This document shows, piece by piece, positions 25,996 through 35,446 of a stretch of 64,000 nucleotides of DNA (position 1 is its first letter; every line of letters begins with the position of its first letter). Below the pieces are notes generated by a model that worked only from the letters and a program-made list of their open reading frames with translations, was not told the DNA's origin and ran no database searches. Source of the DNA: an uncultured Oscillospiraceae bacterium (GTDB taxonomy: Bacteria; Bacillota; Clostridia; Oscillospirales; Oscillospiraceae); the NCBI GenBank assembly GCA_947626265.1, contig CANQRM010000004.1:62001-126000 (forward strand), given 5' to 3'. A program made the position numbers and the translations under genes.

Positions 25996-27351
25996 ATGAA
26001 GAAGATCCTTTCCATAGCGCTCGTCCTCGTGATGTGCGTATCCTTGTTTGCCGGTCTGGGCACCACCGCTCTGGCTGACGACAATGTGATCAACCTCTAT
26101 GCCTTCACGGACGAGGTCCCCACGATGCTCCAGAAGTACATCGACGAGCATCCCGACTTCGGCTACACCCTGAACACCACCATCATCGCCACCACGGACG
26201 GCGCCTATCAGCCCGCTCTGGACCAGGCCCTGGCCGCCGGCGGCGACGACGCCCCTGACATCTACTGCGCCGAGGCTGCCTTCATCCTGAAGTACTCTCA
26301 GGGCGACGCTGCTGGCTATGCCGCTCCCTATGAGGACCTGGGCATCGACGTGGCCGGTGAGCTGGAGACCGCCGACATCGCTCAGTACAGCGTGGACATC
26401 GGCACCAACCCCGACGGCAAGGTCGTGGCTCTGGGCTATCAGGCCACCGGCGGCGCGTTCATCTATCGCCGCTCCATCGCCAAGGAAGTCTTCGGCACCG
26501 ACGACCCCGCCGAGATCGGTGAGATCATTGGCGCCGGCTCCGGCAGCTGGGACAAGTTCTTCGAGGCCGCCGAGACCCTGAAGGCCGCCGGCGACGCCAT
26601 CATCTCCGGCGACGGCGACCTGTGGCACGCCGTGGAGAACAGCTCCGACAGCGGCTGGATCGTTGACGGCGCTCTGAACATCGACCCCAAGCGTGAGGCT
26701 TTCCTGGACCTGTCCAAGCAGCTGAAGGACAACGAGTATCACAACGATACCCAGGACTGGACCGAGGCCTGGTACAATGACATGGCCGGTATCGGCTCCA
26801 AGCCCGTGTTCGGCTTCTTCGGCCCCGCGTGGCTGATCAACTACACCATGGCTCCCAACTCCGGCGGCGAGGCTGTCGGCGAGGGCACCTACGGCGACTG
26901 GGCCGTCTGCGAGAGCCCCATCGGCTTCTTCTGGGGCGGCACTTGGCTGCTGGCCAACAAGGACGTTCCCGAGGCCAAGAAGGACGCTGTTGCCAAGCTC
27001 ATCGAGTGGGTCACCCTGGACTCCTCTGAGGACGGCCTGCAGTATCACTGGGCCAACGGCACCATGGTCGACGGCGTGCAGGGCACCAAGGACTGCGTCG
27101 CTTCCTCCACCGTGATGGCCGCTTCCGACGGCACTGTCGACTTCCTGGGCGGCCAGAACATGTTCGACGTGTTCGTTCCCGCCAACGCCTTTGCCAACGG
27201 CACCAACCTGACCCAGTACGACGAGACCATCAACTCCTACTGGCGTGACGCTGTCCGTGCCTACACCTCCGGTGAGCTGGACCGCGACGGCGCTATCGAG
27301 GCCTTCAAGACCAACATAGCCGACAACCTGGATATCGAGGTCGAGTTCTGA
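25996..27351 (+). CDS. Extracellular solute-binding protein of a second sugar importer
   Basis: A 451-residue family-1 binding protein with a Sec signal peptide (residues 1-27, ending TALADD) and again no lipobox Cys. The mature part begins NVINLYAFTDEVPTML and includes FGFFGPAWLINYTM and the FWGGTWLLANKDV segment typical of CUT1 binding proteins. The high share of C-ending codons points to strong expression. It should deliver an oligosaccharide to the two permeases downstream; with the GH3 enzyme at the end of the cluster a beta-glucoside or beta-xyloside is likely. A terminator-like hairpin directly follows. Confidence 0.92.
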   Translation: MKKILSIALVLVMCVSLFAGLGTTALADDNVINLYAFTDEVPTMLQKYIDEHPDFGYTLNTTIIATTDGAYQPALDQALAAGGDDAPDIYCAEAAFILKYSQGDAAGYAAPYEDLGIDVAGELETADIAQYSVDIGTNPDGKVVALGYQATGGAFIYRRSIAKEVFGTDDPAEIGEIIGAGSGSWDKFFEAAETLKAAGDAIISGDGDLWHAVENSSDSGWIVDGALNIDPKREAFLDLSKQLKDNEYHNDTQDWTEAWYNDMAGIGSKPVFGFFGPAWLINYTMAPNSGGEAVGEGTYGDWAVCESPIGFFWGGTWLLANKDVPEAKKDAVAKLIEWVTLDSSEDGLQYHWANGTMVDGVQGTKDCVASSTVMAASDGTVDFLGGQNMFDVFVPANAFANGTNLTQYDETINSYWRDAVRAYTSGELDRDGAIEAFKTNIADNLDIEVEF

Positions 27352-27366
27352 TATTCTGACGGCAGA

Positions 27367-27404
27367 GGGGGACGGTTCATACACATGGGCCGTCTCCCTT
27401 TTTT
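27367..27404 (+). terminator. Intrinsic terminator after the binding-protein gene
   Basis: GGGGGACGG (27367-27375) pairs with CCGTCTCCC (27390-27398, one G-T pair), followed by six T residues. As the permeases lie just downstream without an obvious new promoter, read-through probably sets their lower expression. Confidence 0.75.
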
Positions 27405-27429
27405 GACAGCAGCGGAGAGGAGGGCGTAT

Positions 27430-28413
27430 ATGAGACCCAAAAAACTGTCATACGCCAAATACGGCTACATATTCAGTATCCCCTTCGTCGTCGCCTTCTG
27501 CCTGTTCACCCTGTATCCGGTCATCTTCACGCTGGTCATCGGCTTTACGGACTTCAAGGGCCTGGGCGCGACGAATTTCAACTTCCTGTCGGAACCCTTT
27601 AAAAACTTCCAGCAGATCCTCAGCTCCCCGTCCTTCAAGACGGCGCTGAAAAACACCTTCGTGCTGTGGGGGCTGAACTTCCTGCCCCAGATCCTGCTGG
27701 CCCTGCTGCTGGCGGCCTGGTTCTCCGGGACGCTGTTCCAGGTCAAGGGACAGGGCTTCTTCAAGGTCGTCTTCTACATGCCCAACATCATCACGGCGGC
27801 CACCATCGCCATTTTGTTCGGCACCCTGTTCGGCTACCCCATGGGGCCCATGAACAGCCTGCTGCAGAAATTGGGCATTCTCAGTTCACCCTATAACTTC
27901 TTCCAGAATAAATGGTGGGCGAAGGGCGTCGTATCCTTCATCCAGTTCTGGATGTGGTACGGCTACACCATGATCGTGCTCATATCCGGCATCCTGGGCA
28001 TGAACACCGAGTGGTTCGAGGCCGCGGAGCTGGACGGCGCCTCGGGTTGGCAGAAGTTCTTCTACATAACCCTTCCCAACCTGCGCACCATCCTGATCTA
28101 CACCCTGGTCACCAGCCTCATCGGCGGCCTGCAGATGTTCGATATCCCGTACCTGCTGGTCTCGAAGAGCGGGCCCAACAACGCCACGCTGACCGCCAGT
28201 GTGTTCATCTACAACCAGGCGTTCAGCGGAAGCTATATGTATAACCGCGCCTCCGCCGCCAGTATGATCATGTTCGCCATCATCTGCGTGCTCTCCGCCG
28301 TGGTGTTCTACCTCATGCGGGACCGGTACGAGGTGAAGGCCCAGAAGGAACTGAAGCGCGCGGAACGTCAGAGACTTCGCGAGGAGAAGCAGAAAGCGAG
28401 GATGGGCGCATGA
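27430..28413 (+). CDS. Sugar ABC transporter permease, first
   Basis: A 327-residue CUT1 permease with six membrane helices and an EAA loop containing EAAELDGASGWQKFFYITLP. The ATG at 27430 follows GAGAGGAGG by six bases; the in-frame start at 27385 lies within the terminator hairpin and is rejected. The C-terminus is a long basic helix (KAQKELKRAERQRLREEKQK). It overlaps the next permease by four bases (ATGA). Confidence 0.92.
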   Translation: MRPKKLSYAKYGYIFSIPFVVAFCLFTLYPVIFTLVIGFTDFKGLGATNFNFLSEPFKNFQQILSSPSFKTALKNTFVLWGLNFLPQILLALLLAAWFSGTLFQVKGQGFFKVVFYMPNIITAATIAILFGTLFGYPMGPMNSLLQKLGILSSPYNFFQNKWWAKGVVSFIQFWMWYGYTMIVLISGILGMNTEWFEAAELDGASGWQKFFYITLPNLRTILIYTLVTSLIGGLQMFDIPYLLVSKSGPNNATLTASVFIYNQAFSGSYMYNRASAASMIMFAIICVLSAVVFYLMRDRYEVKAQKELKRAERQRLREEKQKARMGA

Positions 28414-29252
28414 AAAAGCTGAATGTATCCAAGGGCTTTCTGGCTATGGTCTACATCGTGTGCATCTTCCTGGCCATACTGAGCATCATGCCCTTTTTGA
28501 TCATGGTCATCAACTCCACCCGGAGCACCGTGCAGATCCAGCAGCAGGCCATCTCCCTGATCCCGTCCAGCCATCTCATCGAGAACTTCAAGATCCTGAC
28601 GGGCAAGGCCTTCAACCCCATGCGGGGTTTCCTGAACTCCGCCATCATCTCCCTGGGCGCCACGGCCTGCACCGTGTATTTCTCGTCTTTGACAGCCCAC
28701 GCCCTGGTGGTATATAATTGGAAGCTGCGCCAGCCGTTCTTCACCTTCATCCTGGCGGTGATGATGATCCCCTCCCAGGTGATCAGCATCGGCTTCTATC
28801 AGTTCATGTACCGCATCCACCTGACCAACAGCTTCCTGCCCCTGATCCTGCCGGCCATCGCGGCGCCCAGCACGGTGTTCTTCATGCGGCAGTTCATGCT
28901 CTCGTCGCTGCCTCTTGAGATCGTGGAGTCGGCCCGTATCGACGGCTCGCGGGAATTCCACACCTTCAACCGAATCGTGCTGCCCATCATGAAACCCGCC
29001 ATCGCCACCCAGGCCATCTTCTCCTTCGTCAACTCCTGGAACCAGCTGTTTTTGCCGCTGATCCTTCTGACCCGGCAGGAGAAGTACACCATGCCCATCA
29101 TGGTGTCGCTGCTGAAGGGCGATATCTACAAGAGAGAGAACGGCGCCATTTATCTGGGCCTGACGCTCACGGTGCTGCCCCTGTTCATCGTGTACTTCCT
29201 GCTGTCGAAGTACATCATCGCGGGCGTGGCCCTGGGCAGTGTGAAGGGATAA
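28410..29252 (+). CDS. Sugar ABC transporter permease, second
   Basis: A 280-residue CUT1 permease with six membrane helices and the EAA-type loop ESARIDGSREFHTFNRIVLP, where the first Ala is Ser. Its start overlaps the previous stop, so the two are translated together. The two permeases form the membrane channel for the binding protein upstream; the ATPase must come from elsewhere. Confidence 0.92.
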   Translation: MKKLNVSKGFLAMVYIVCIFLAILSIMPFLIMVINSTRSTVQIQQQAISLIPSSHLIENFKILTGKAFNPMRGFLNSAIISLGATACTVYFSSLTAHALVVYNWKLRQPFFTFILAVMMIPSQVISIGFYQFMYRIHLTNSFLPLILPAIAAPSTVFFMRQFMLSSLPLEIVESARIDGSREFHTFNRIVLPIMKPAIATQAIFSFVNSWNQLFLPLILLTRQEKYTMPIMVSLLKGDIYKRENGAIYLGLTLTVLPLFIVYFLLSKYIIAGVALGSVKG

Positions 29253-29258
29253 AGATAA

Positions 29259-29915
29259 GTGGATAAGCTGTTCAGCATGGACAACGTGGTTTTCCGTGCC
29301 ATCGGAAAGCTCGTTGACCTGGTATGGATCAATCTGCTGACGTTGGTATGCGCCCTGCCCGTTGTTACGGCGGGCGCATCCTTCGCCTCCATGTACTATC
29401 TGCTGCTGCGGATGGCGGAAAACGACAGCGGGGCGCTGACCCGCGGCTTCTTCCGCGCCTTCCGCAAGAACTTCAAAAACGCCACGGCCGTGTGGCTCAT
29501 AGGGCTCGTCGTGCTGGCCGTGTACGGGTATGAACTGTGGCTGCTGCACCAGGGGGTGATGGACGCCTACGGGGTGTTGTATAAGGTCTCCCTGGGGCTC
29601 ATCTCCCTCATCATTGTGGGGGCGGTCATGGTGCTGAACTACTACTTCGCCCTGCTGGCCCGGTACGACCGAAACTGGAAGCAGACGCTGAAAAACGCGG
29701 CGCTGCTCACCGTGGGGTTCCTGCCCAGGAGCCTCGCCATGGCGGTGCTGATGCTGTTCCCCCTGGCCCTGATGCTGCTGTCGGACTACTTCTTCTGGCT
29801 GTGGTTTTTGTATGGGCTGAGCTATCCGGGCTACCTGATCGCCCGTATCATGCTCACGGTCTTTCAGAAGACGGAGGCGCGCCATGAAGGACAGGATGGA
29901 CAGGGAAAAGTTTAA
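29259..29915 (+). CDS. DUF624 (YesL-like) membrane protein
   Basis: A 218-residue integral membrane protein with about five helices, matching DUF624/YesL, which is found beside CUT1 sugar transporters in Firmicutes. Typical features are the N-terminal FRAIGKLVDLVWINLLTLVC and the central ARYDRNWKQTLKNA. Its function is not established. Start GTG at 29259, six bases after the permease stop with only a weak ribosome site, so translation is probably coupled. It overlaps the next gene by 32 bases. Confidence 0.85.
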   Translation: MDKLFSMDNVVFRAIGKLVDLVWINLLTLVCALPVVTAGASFASMYYLLLRMAENDSGALTRGFFRAFRKNFKNATAVWLIGLVVLAVYGYELWLLHQGVMDAYGVLYKVSLGLISLIIVGAVMVLNYYFALLARYDRNWKQTLKNAALLTVGFLPRSLAMAVLMLFPLALMLLSDYFFWLWFLYGLSYPGYLIARIMLTVFQKTEARHEGQDGQGKV

Positions 29916-30441
29916 AGCCCTGACCTTTCCCAAGAAAATACAGTGGGTGCTGCAATACTACGGCGTGACCATGCTGGTCATCGCCGCGGCGGTATTCGTG
30001 GGCGCGGTGTTCTTAAAGTCCGTGTTCGGCCCGGGGGATCAATATGCCCTGCGCATCATGGCCCTGGACGACCGGCTGAGCACGGAGCAGTGCCAGACCT
30101 TTGCCCAAGAGCTGGGCGAGCTGGTGGGCGGTGAGTGTGACGTGACCAGCTACCTGGAGAGCGATACGGCCCAGATGCAGGCCTTCGTGGTCCGCCTTAC
30201 CACGGACCCCCTGGACCTGGTCATTGCCCCGGAGGACACGATGGAGCAGCTGGTGGAGAACGGCTACGTGGCCGCGGGATTACAGCTGCAGGACGATTCC
30301 CGCTACATGCAGGCCACCGGCGCGTATGGGGCGGATGCCCGGCCCCGGTACATCGGGCGCACGTCGGTGGGCGTGAACGGGGAAAACGCCGCGGCAGCGG
30401 AGGAGTACTTCACCCAGTCCGCGGCGGAACAGGGACCATAA
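29884..30441 (+). CDS. Membrane-anchored protein of unknown function in the sugar operon
   Basis: A 185-residue protein: basic N-terminus, one membrane helix near residues 28-48, then an extracellular domain with DPLDLVIAPEDTMEQLVENGY, a pattern reminiscent of the inner hinge of solute-binding proteins. No family recognised. It overlaps the DUF624 gene by 32 bases and is followed by the GH3 gene after 22 bases, so it belongs to the operon. A small accessory to the transporter is plausible but unsupported beyond position. Confidence 0.7.
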   Translation: MKDRMDREKFKALTFPKKIQWVLQYYGVTMLVIAAAVFVGAVFLKSVFGPGDQYALRIMALDDRLSTEQCQTFAQELGELVGGECDVTSYLESDTAQMQAFVVRLTTDPLDLVIAPEDTMEQLVENGYVAAGLQLQDDSRYMQATGAYGADARPRYIGRTSVGVNGENAAAAEEYFTQSAAEQGP

Positions 30442-30463
30442 TTTCGATATCAAGGAGCGACTT

Positions 30464-32614
30464 ATGCGGCTTTTTGAAAATAAAAAGAAGACCGAGGAAT
30501 ATAAAAAGCGGGCCCATGACCTGGTGGCCCAGATGACCCTGGAGGAGAAGGTATCCCAGATGCTCTTCAACGCCCCGGCCATCGAGCGGCTGGGCGTGCC
30601 CGCCTACAACTGGTGGAACGAGGCGCTGCACGGGGTGGCCCGGGCCGGCACGGCCACGGTGTTCCCCCAAGCCATCGCCATGGCGGCCGCCTTTGACGAG
30701 GAGCTGGTCCATGAGGTGGCCGACGCCATCTCCACCGAGGCCAGGGGCAAATTCAACGCCCAGCAGCAGTTCGACGACCGGGATATCTACAAGGGCCTGA
30801 CCATGTGGTCCCCCAACGTGAACATCTTCCGGGACCCCCGCTGGGGCCGGGGCCACGAGACCTACGGGGAGGACCCCTTTCTCACCGGGCGCCTGGGCGG
30901 CGCCTTTGTGCGGGGCCTGCAGGGGGATGACCCGGACTATTTGAAGGTGGCGGCCTGCGCCAAGCACTTTGCCGTCCACTCCGGGCCGGAGGACCTGCGC
31001 CATGAGTTCGACGCGGAGGTGTCCAAACAGGACCTGTTCGAGACCTACCTGCCCGCCTTTAAGGAGCTGGTGCAGGACGAGGGCGTGGAGGCGGTCATGG
31101 GCGCCTACAACCGGGTCAACGGGGAGCCCTGCTGCGGCAGCGAGACCCTTTTGAAGGACATCCTCCGGGGCCAGTGGGGCTTTGACGGACACGTGGTGTC
31201 CGACTGCTGGGCCATCAAGGACTTCTACCTGGGCCACCACGTCACGGCCAACGCCCGCCAGGCGGCGGTCCTGGCGGTGACCAACGGCTGCGACGTGAAC
31301 TGCGGCGAGGTGTTCGTGAACCTGGTCCAGGCGGTCCGGGAGGGGCTCATCGGCGAGGACAAGATCACCCAGGCCTGCGAGCGGCTGTTCACCACCCGGA
31401 TGAAGCTGGGCCTGTTCGAGCAGCCGGGGAAGGTGCCCTATGACAGTATCGACTACAGCGTGGTGGACAGCCCCGCCATGAAGGCGCTGGACCTGGACGC
31501 GGCGAAGCGGTGCCTCACCCTTTTGAAAAACGACGGGCTGCTGCCCCTGGATAAGACAAAGATAAAGACCCTGGGCGTCATCGGCCCCAACGCCGACAAC
31601 CGCCGGGCCCTGGTGGGCAACTATGAGGGCACCGCCTCCCGGTACGAGACCGTGCTGGAGGGGCTGGAGGACTACCTGGTCGGGGACGTGCGGGTGGTCT
31701 ATTCCCAGGGCTGCCACCTCTTTATGGACCGGGCGGAGCACCTGGGCCAGGCCAACGACCGGCTCTCCGAGGTGAAGGCCGTGTGCCAGGAGAGCGACGT
31801 GGTGGTGGCCGTGATGGGCCTGGACCCCAGCCTGGAGGGCGAGGAGGGCGACCAGGGCAACGCCCACGCCAGCGGCGACAAGAAGGACCTGCGCCTGCCC
31901 GGCCTGCAGGAGCAGATATTGAAGGCCGCTGTGGACAGCGGCAAGCCCGTGGTGCTGGTGGTGCTCAGCGGCAGCGCTCTGGCCCTGGACTGGGCCGAGG
32001 AAAACGTGTCCGCCATACTGCAGGGCTGGTACCCCGGCGCCCGGGGCGGCACGGCTATCGCCCAGACCCTCTTCGGGGACAACTGCCCCGAGGGCCGTCT
32101 GCCCGTGACCTTCTACAGCGAGAACCAGGCCCTGCCCGATTTCACCGACTACGCCATGAAGGGCCGGACCTATCGGTATCTGGACTCGGAGCCCCTCTAT
32201 CCCTTCGGATACGGGCTTTCCTATACCACCTTCGCCTTCTCCAACGAGGCCCTGTCGGCCGATACGGTCACAGCGGACGGCCTCACGGTGACATGCCGGG
32301 TGAAGAACACCGGCGCTTACGCCTCCCGGGTCCCGGTGCAGGTCTATGTGAAGGCCCGCCGGCCCGGCACCCCCAACGCCCAGCTGAAGGGCCTCGTCAA
32401 GGTTGCCCTGGCGCCGGGGGAGGAGAAGGAAGTGACCATAGCGCTGCCCGCCGCCGGCTTCGGCCTGTACGACGACCAGGGCGTGCTCCGGGTGGAGGCG
32501 GGGGACTACGACGTGTTTGTGGGCCAGTCCCAGCCCGACGGGCGGAGCGTGGCGCTTCTGGGCGCCGCCCCCGCGTCCCTGCGTGCCGTCTGCCGGGAGG
32601 GCTTCACGCTGTAA
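30464..32614 (+). CDS. Glycoside hydrolase family 3, beta-glucosidase/xylosidase type
   Basis: A 716-residue cytosolic enzyme. It has the GH3 N-terminal barrel (GVPAYNWWNEALHGVA; KHFAVHSGPE) with the nucleophile Asp in GHVVSDCWAIKDF near residue 247, the (alpha/beta)6 sandwich domain with DVVVAVMGLDPSLEGEEGD, and a fibronectin-III-like C-terminus (PFGYGLSYTTFAFS; VKNTGAYASRVPVQVYV). The NWWNEALHG signature is shared with bacterial beta-xylosidases and some beta-glucosidases, so the substrate is left open. The ATG follows AAGGAG. As last gene of the cluster it would cleave the imported sugar. Confidence 0.93.
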   Translation: MRLFENKKKTEEYKKRAHDLVAQMTLEEKVSQMLFNAPAIERLGVPAYNWWNEALHGVARAGTATVFPQAIAMAAAFDEELVHEVADAISTEARGKFNAQQQFDDRDIYKGLTMWSPNVNIFRDPRWGRGHETYGEDPFLTGRLGGAFVRGLQGDDPDYLKVAACAKHFAVHSGPEDLRHEFDAEVSKQDLFETYLPAFKELVQDEGVEAVMGAYNRVNGEPCCGSETLLKDILRGQWGFDGHVVSDCWAIKDFYLGHHVTANARQAAVLAVTNGCDVNCGEVFVNLVQAVREGLIGEDKITQACERLFTTRMKLGLFEQPGKVPYDSIDYSVVDSPAMKALDLDAAKRCLTLLKNDGLLPLDKTKIKTLGVIGPNADNRRALVGNYEGTASRYETVLEGLEDYLVGDVRVVYSQGCHLFMDRAEHLGQANDRLSEVKAVCQESDVVVAVMGLDPSLEGEEGDQGNAHASGDKKDLRLPGLQEQILKAAVDSGKPVVLVVLSGSALALDWAEENVSAILQGWYPGARGGTAIAQTLFGDNCPEGRLPVTFYSENQALPDFTDYAMKGRTYRYLDSEPLYPFGYGLSYTTFAFSNEALSADTVTADGLTVTCRVKNTGAYASRVPVQVYVKARRPGTPNAQLKGLVKVALAPGEEKEVTIALPAAGFGLYDDQGVLRVEAGDYDVFVGQSQPDGRSVALLGAAPASLRAVCREGFTL

Positions 32615-32671
32615 AAGAAGAGAACAATGTCCCGCGGTGCGGCGGCCCGGGCATCTGTTAGCGCGACCATC

Positions 32672-32714
32672 ACCAGACAGAACAGACCCTGTTTTAGGGT
32701 CTGTTCTGTCTGGT
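32672..32714. repeat. Long perfect hairpin after the GH3 gene
   Basis: A 19-base perfect inverted repeat (arms 32672-32690 and 32696-32714) around GTTTT. No T run follows on either side, so it is not a typical intrinsic terminator, though it may end or protect the GH3 message. It marks the border to the AT-richer restriction-modification island. Confidence 0.75.
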
Positions 32715-32771
32715 ATGGGGAAGGTCTGGCCCGTATGAGGCGGCCGGTCCGCACTCAGGGGGCTGTTACTC

Positions 32772-32800
32772 TTGAAATCAAAATTTAAGTGTGCTACAAT
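32772..32800 (+). promoter_or_regulatory. Promoter of the restriction-modification genes
   Basis: TTGAAA at 32772-32777 and TACAAT at 32795-32800 with a 17-base spacer. The following 40 bases are nearly pure AT up to the ribosome site GGAAGCGAGG before the ATG at 32843. Confidence 0.7.
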
Positions 32801-32842
32801 ATATAATGAAATAATATAATTATAGGAAGCGAGGTCGAAGCG

Positions 32843-33691
32843 ATGAATCCTGTTCTGAAATATCGTGGCGGGAAATCGCGGGAGATACCTCGCTTTTTGC
32901 AGTATATTCCCGATGATTTCAACAGGTATATCGAACCCTTTTTTGGCGGCGGAGCGGTGTACTTTTATTTGGAACCGGACAGAGCCATTATCAATGATAT
33001 AAACGAAAGGCTCATGACCTTTTATCGCCAGGTAAGAGATCAGTATGCTCTGATGCGGCGGCAGCTGGATTCTATTCAAAGCGTTTATGAGAAGAACCAG
33101 CAGGATTTTCGCCGGTTGAAAGCAGAGTCTCCCGACAAACGGGTTCCGAACGCGAATGAAGAACTGTATTATCACATGAGAGACTTGTTTAATCACCCGG
33201 ATGATACATATTTGGATGGTGTATTATATTTCTTTATCAATAAAACTGCATATTCAGGCATGATAAGATATAACAACAACGGAGAATATAATGTTCCCTT
33301 TGGCCGCTATCCCAACCTGAACACCAGGATGATCACGCAGCAGCACAGTGAGCTGCTGCAAAAAGCGGAACTTTTCAGCGTTGACTATCGCCAGATATTT
33401 GATATGGCAGAAGAGGATGACTTCATTTTTCTTGATCCGCCTTATGATTGCATTTTCAATGATTATGGCAATATAGACATGATGAACGGTTTTGATGAAA
33501 CAGAGCATCGCCGATTGGCGGAGGATTTTAAGAATCTTCCGTGCCGCGCGCTGATGGTGATCGGAAAAACGCCGTTGACAGAGGAGCTTTATAATAAGTA
33601 CATATTCGACGAGTACTACAAAAACTATGCTGTCAATATAAGAAACCGCTTCAAGAACGATAAAATGCACATCGTCGTAAAAAACTACTGA
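32843..33691 (+). CDS. DNA adenine N6-methyltransferase (Dam/D12 class)
   Basis: A 282-residue adenine methyltransferase of the D12 class. NPVLKYRGGKSREIPRFL and YIEPFFGGGAVYF are the AdoMet-binding N-terminus, and DPPY at 198-201 is the catalytic motif for N6-adenine methylation. It is followed 14 bases later by an AlwI-type nuclease, so it most likely protects GGATC by methylating the adenine, though Dam-type recognition of GATC is also possible. Base composition is clearly lower in GC than the flanking genes and codon use differs, consistent with recent transfer of the pair. Confidence 0.93.
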   Translation: MNPVLKYRGGKSREIPRFLQYIPDDFNRYIEPFFGGGAVYFYLEPDRAIINDINERLMTFYRQVRDQYALMRRQLDSIQSVYEKNQQDFRRLKAESPDKRVPNANEELYYHMRDLFNHPDDTYLDGVLYFFINKTAYSGMIRYNNNGEYNVPFGRYPNLNTRMITQQHSELLQKAELFSVDYRQIFDMAEEDDFIFLDPPYDCIFNDYGNIDMMNGFDETEHRRLAEDFKNLPCRALMVIGKTPLTEELYNKYIFDEYYKNYAVNIRNRFKNDKMHIVVKNY

Positions 33692-33705
33692 CGAGGTACG
33701 AGAGA

Positions 33706-35394
33706 ATGGCATATTTGAAAAACAAGGCCCTCTTTTTCACTACGTCCCCGCGGACGCCGGCAAAAATGCTTCCAGAGATACAGCTGTTAGTGGATAATTT
33801 CTCTGGACAGAAGTGGAACAGGCAGACCCAGGCCGACTATTTTGACATGTTGATCGAGACGGACTTTTTTGAGGGAAAGAAGTCTGTCAAAAATAAAGAC
33901 TTTAAATCAAGAGACCGGATCAATCGTGCCCCAAAGGCGCTGGGGTTCGTTGATCTGGCCCCGCATATCGAGCTGACAGAAGCGGGCAGGGAGCTGATAT
34001 ATGGAAAGCGTCCGCAGGAAATATTTCTGCGGCAGTTATTAAAATTCCAGATCCCATCCCCCTATCATATCGAGGTAAAAGCGATCCGGGGCACTTTTTG
34101 CATCAAGCCTTATTTGGAGATCATGCGCCTTGTTCGGGACTTGGGGAGTATTTCTTTCGATGAACTGAAGATATTTGCTCTAAGGCTGACGGACTATAAG
34201 CGGTATGAGTCTGTAAAAGGAGCTATCCTCGCTTTCAGAGAAGAAAAAGAGGCCCATAAAGGGAAATATAAAAAATATGTTGAAGAAAAATGGATAGAGG
34301 CGCTGCTGCAAACGTATTCCAAAGATATCGCTGCCGGCAGGACAAAAACACGTGAATCGAACGACAGAAGCCTCAAAAATTTCTTGAGGACCAAAAAGCG
34401 CAATACGCGGGATTATGCCGACGCGTGTTTTCGTTACCTGCGTTACACCGGGCTCGTTTCCGTTTCGCATAAAAACCGCTCCATATCTTTCTACCCGGAC
34501 AAACTGAAAGAAGTCGATTTTATCCTTGAGACCGTAGACAGAGAGCCCATATATGTCAATAACACTGGTAAATACAAGGACTATTTGTTCAATACGTCCC
34601 TGCCGGTTTTATATGTGGATAACATTGATAATGTTATCGATCACATCATGCGCATAAGCGAGTACACACAGCGGCAGCTTTCCGGCATGATGCTCAATGA
34701 ATTGAAAGATATGCGCGATGCGATCGTTGCAGAGCGCAAAGAAGCGGTCATAAAAGAGCAGGTCACAGAGATAAAGTCTTATGCGCTGTACTCTGAAGTC
34801 ATTGATACCTTCAACGAGATTCTGTCCGACGGCTATTATGACGCGCCGCTGATGCTGGAATATAATACATGGCGGGCAATGACCATGCTGGATGGCGGGA
34901 ACATAAAAGGGAACTTCAAATTTGATGATATGGGCCAGCCCCTTTCAACAGCCTCCGGCAATATGCCGGATATCGAATGTGAGTATGACGATTTTGTGCT
35001 CGCTGTGGAAGTCACTATGCAGCAAGGCCAGCGGCAGTTCGAAAGCGAGAGTGAGCCGGTAGCGCGCCATTTTGGGCAAATGAAAAAACGCACGGGAAAA
35101 GATGCCTATTGTTTATTCATCGCCCCGGCGATCAACAAGGCGTGCTTAACTTACTTTTATACTCTGAATAAGATCGATATCTCCTACTACGGAGGAAAGA
35201 CAAAGATCATCCCGTTGGATCTGGCCCAGTTCATGCAGCTGGTAGAGAACTCCTATAACTTCCCCAGCCAGCCGACGCCTGATACCATCAGACAGCTCCT
35301 TGATGAGTTCATCCGGCAGGAAGACCTGTCCGCTGATGAAAACGAATGGAATGAGCGGATCCAAAACTGTGTTGTGAAATGGCTGACCGCATAG
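33706..35394 (+). CDS. AlwI family type II restriction endonuclease
   Basis: A 562-residue nuclease that I recognise as AlwI family (AlwI recognises GGATC and cuts outside it). The N-terminus, with WNRQTQADYFDMLIE and DFKSRDRINRAPKALGF, is typical. The probable catalytic centre is PD at 421-422 followed by EVT at 435-437, a PD-(D/E)xK variant with Thr at the Lys position. It follows the methylase by 14 bases with its own GAGGTACGAG ribosome site. AT-rich codon use matches the methylase. Together they form a defence module. Confidence 0.88.
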   Translation: MAYLKNKALFFTTSPRTPAKMLPEIQLLVDNFSGQKWNRQTQADYFDMLIETDFFEGKKSVKNKDFKSRDRINRAPKALGFVDLAPHIELTEAGRELIYGKRPQEIFLRQLLKFQIPSPYHIEVKAIRGTFCIKPYLEIMRLVRDLGSISFDELKIFALRLTDYKRYESVKGAILAFREEKEAHKGKYKKYVEEKWIEALLQTYSKDIAAGRTKTRESNDRSLKNFLRTKKRNTRDYADACFRYLRYTGLVSVSHKNRSISFYPDKLKEVDFILETVDREPIYVNNTGKYKDYLFNTSLPVLYVDNIDNVIDHIMRISEYTQRQLSGMMLNELKDMRDAIVAERKEAVIKEQVTEIKSYALYSEVIDTFNEILSDGYYDAPLMLEYNTWRAMTMLDGGNIKGNFKFDDMGQPLSTASGNMPDIECEYDDFVLAVEVTMQQGQRQFESESEPVARHFGQMKKRTGKDAYCLFIAPAINKACLTYFYTLNKIDISYYGGKTKIIPLDLAQFMQLVENSYNFPSQPTPDTIRQLLDEFIRQEDLSADENEWNERIQNCVVKWLTA

Positions 35395-35446
35395 GTATGA
35401 TTTCTCTTGGCGACTTCTTTCTTTCCCTTTCAAGGAGCGTAGACAT

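Noticed and set aside
30410-33196. A 928-codon minus-strand frame over GH3 and the methylase start
   Set aside because: Crosses two clear plus-strand genes, an intergenic hairpin and a promoter; composition typical of antisense reading.
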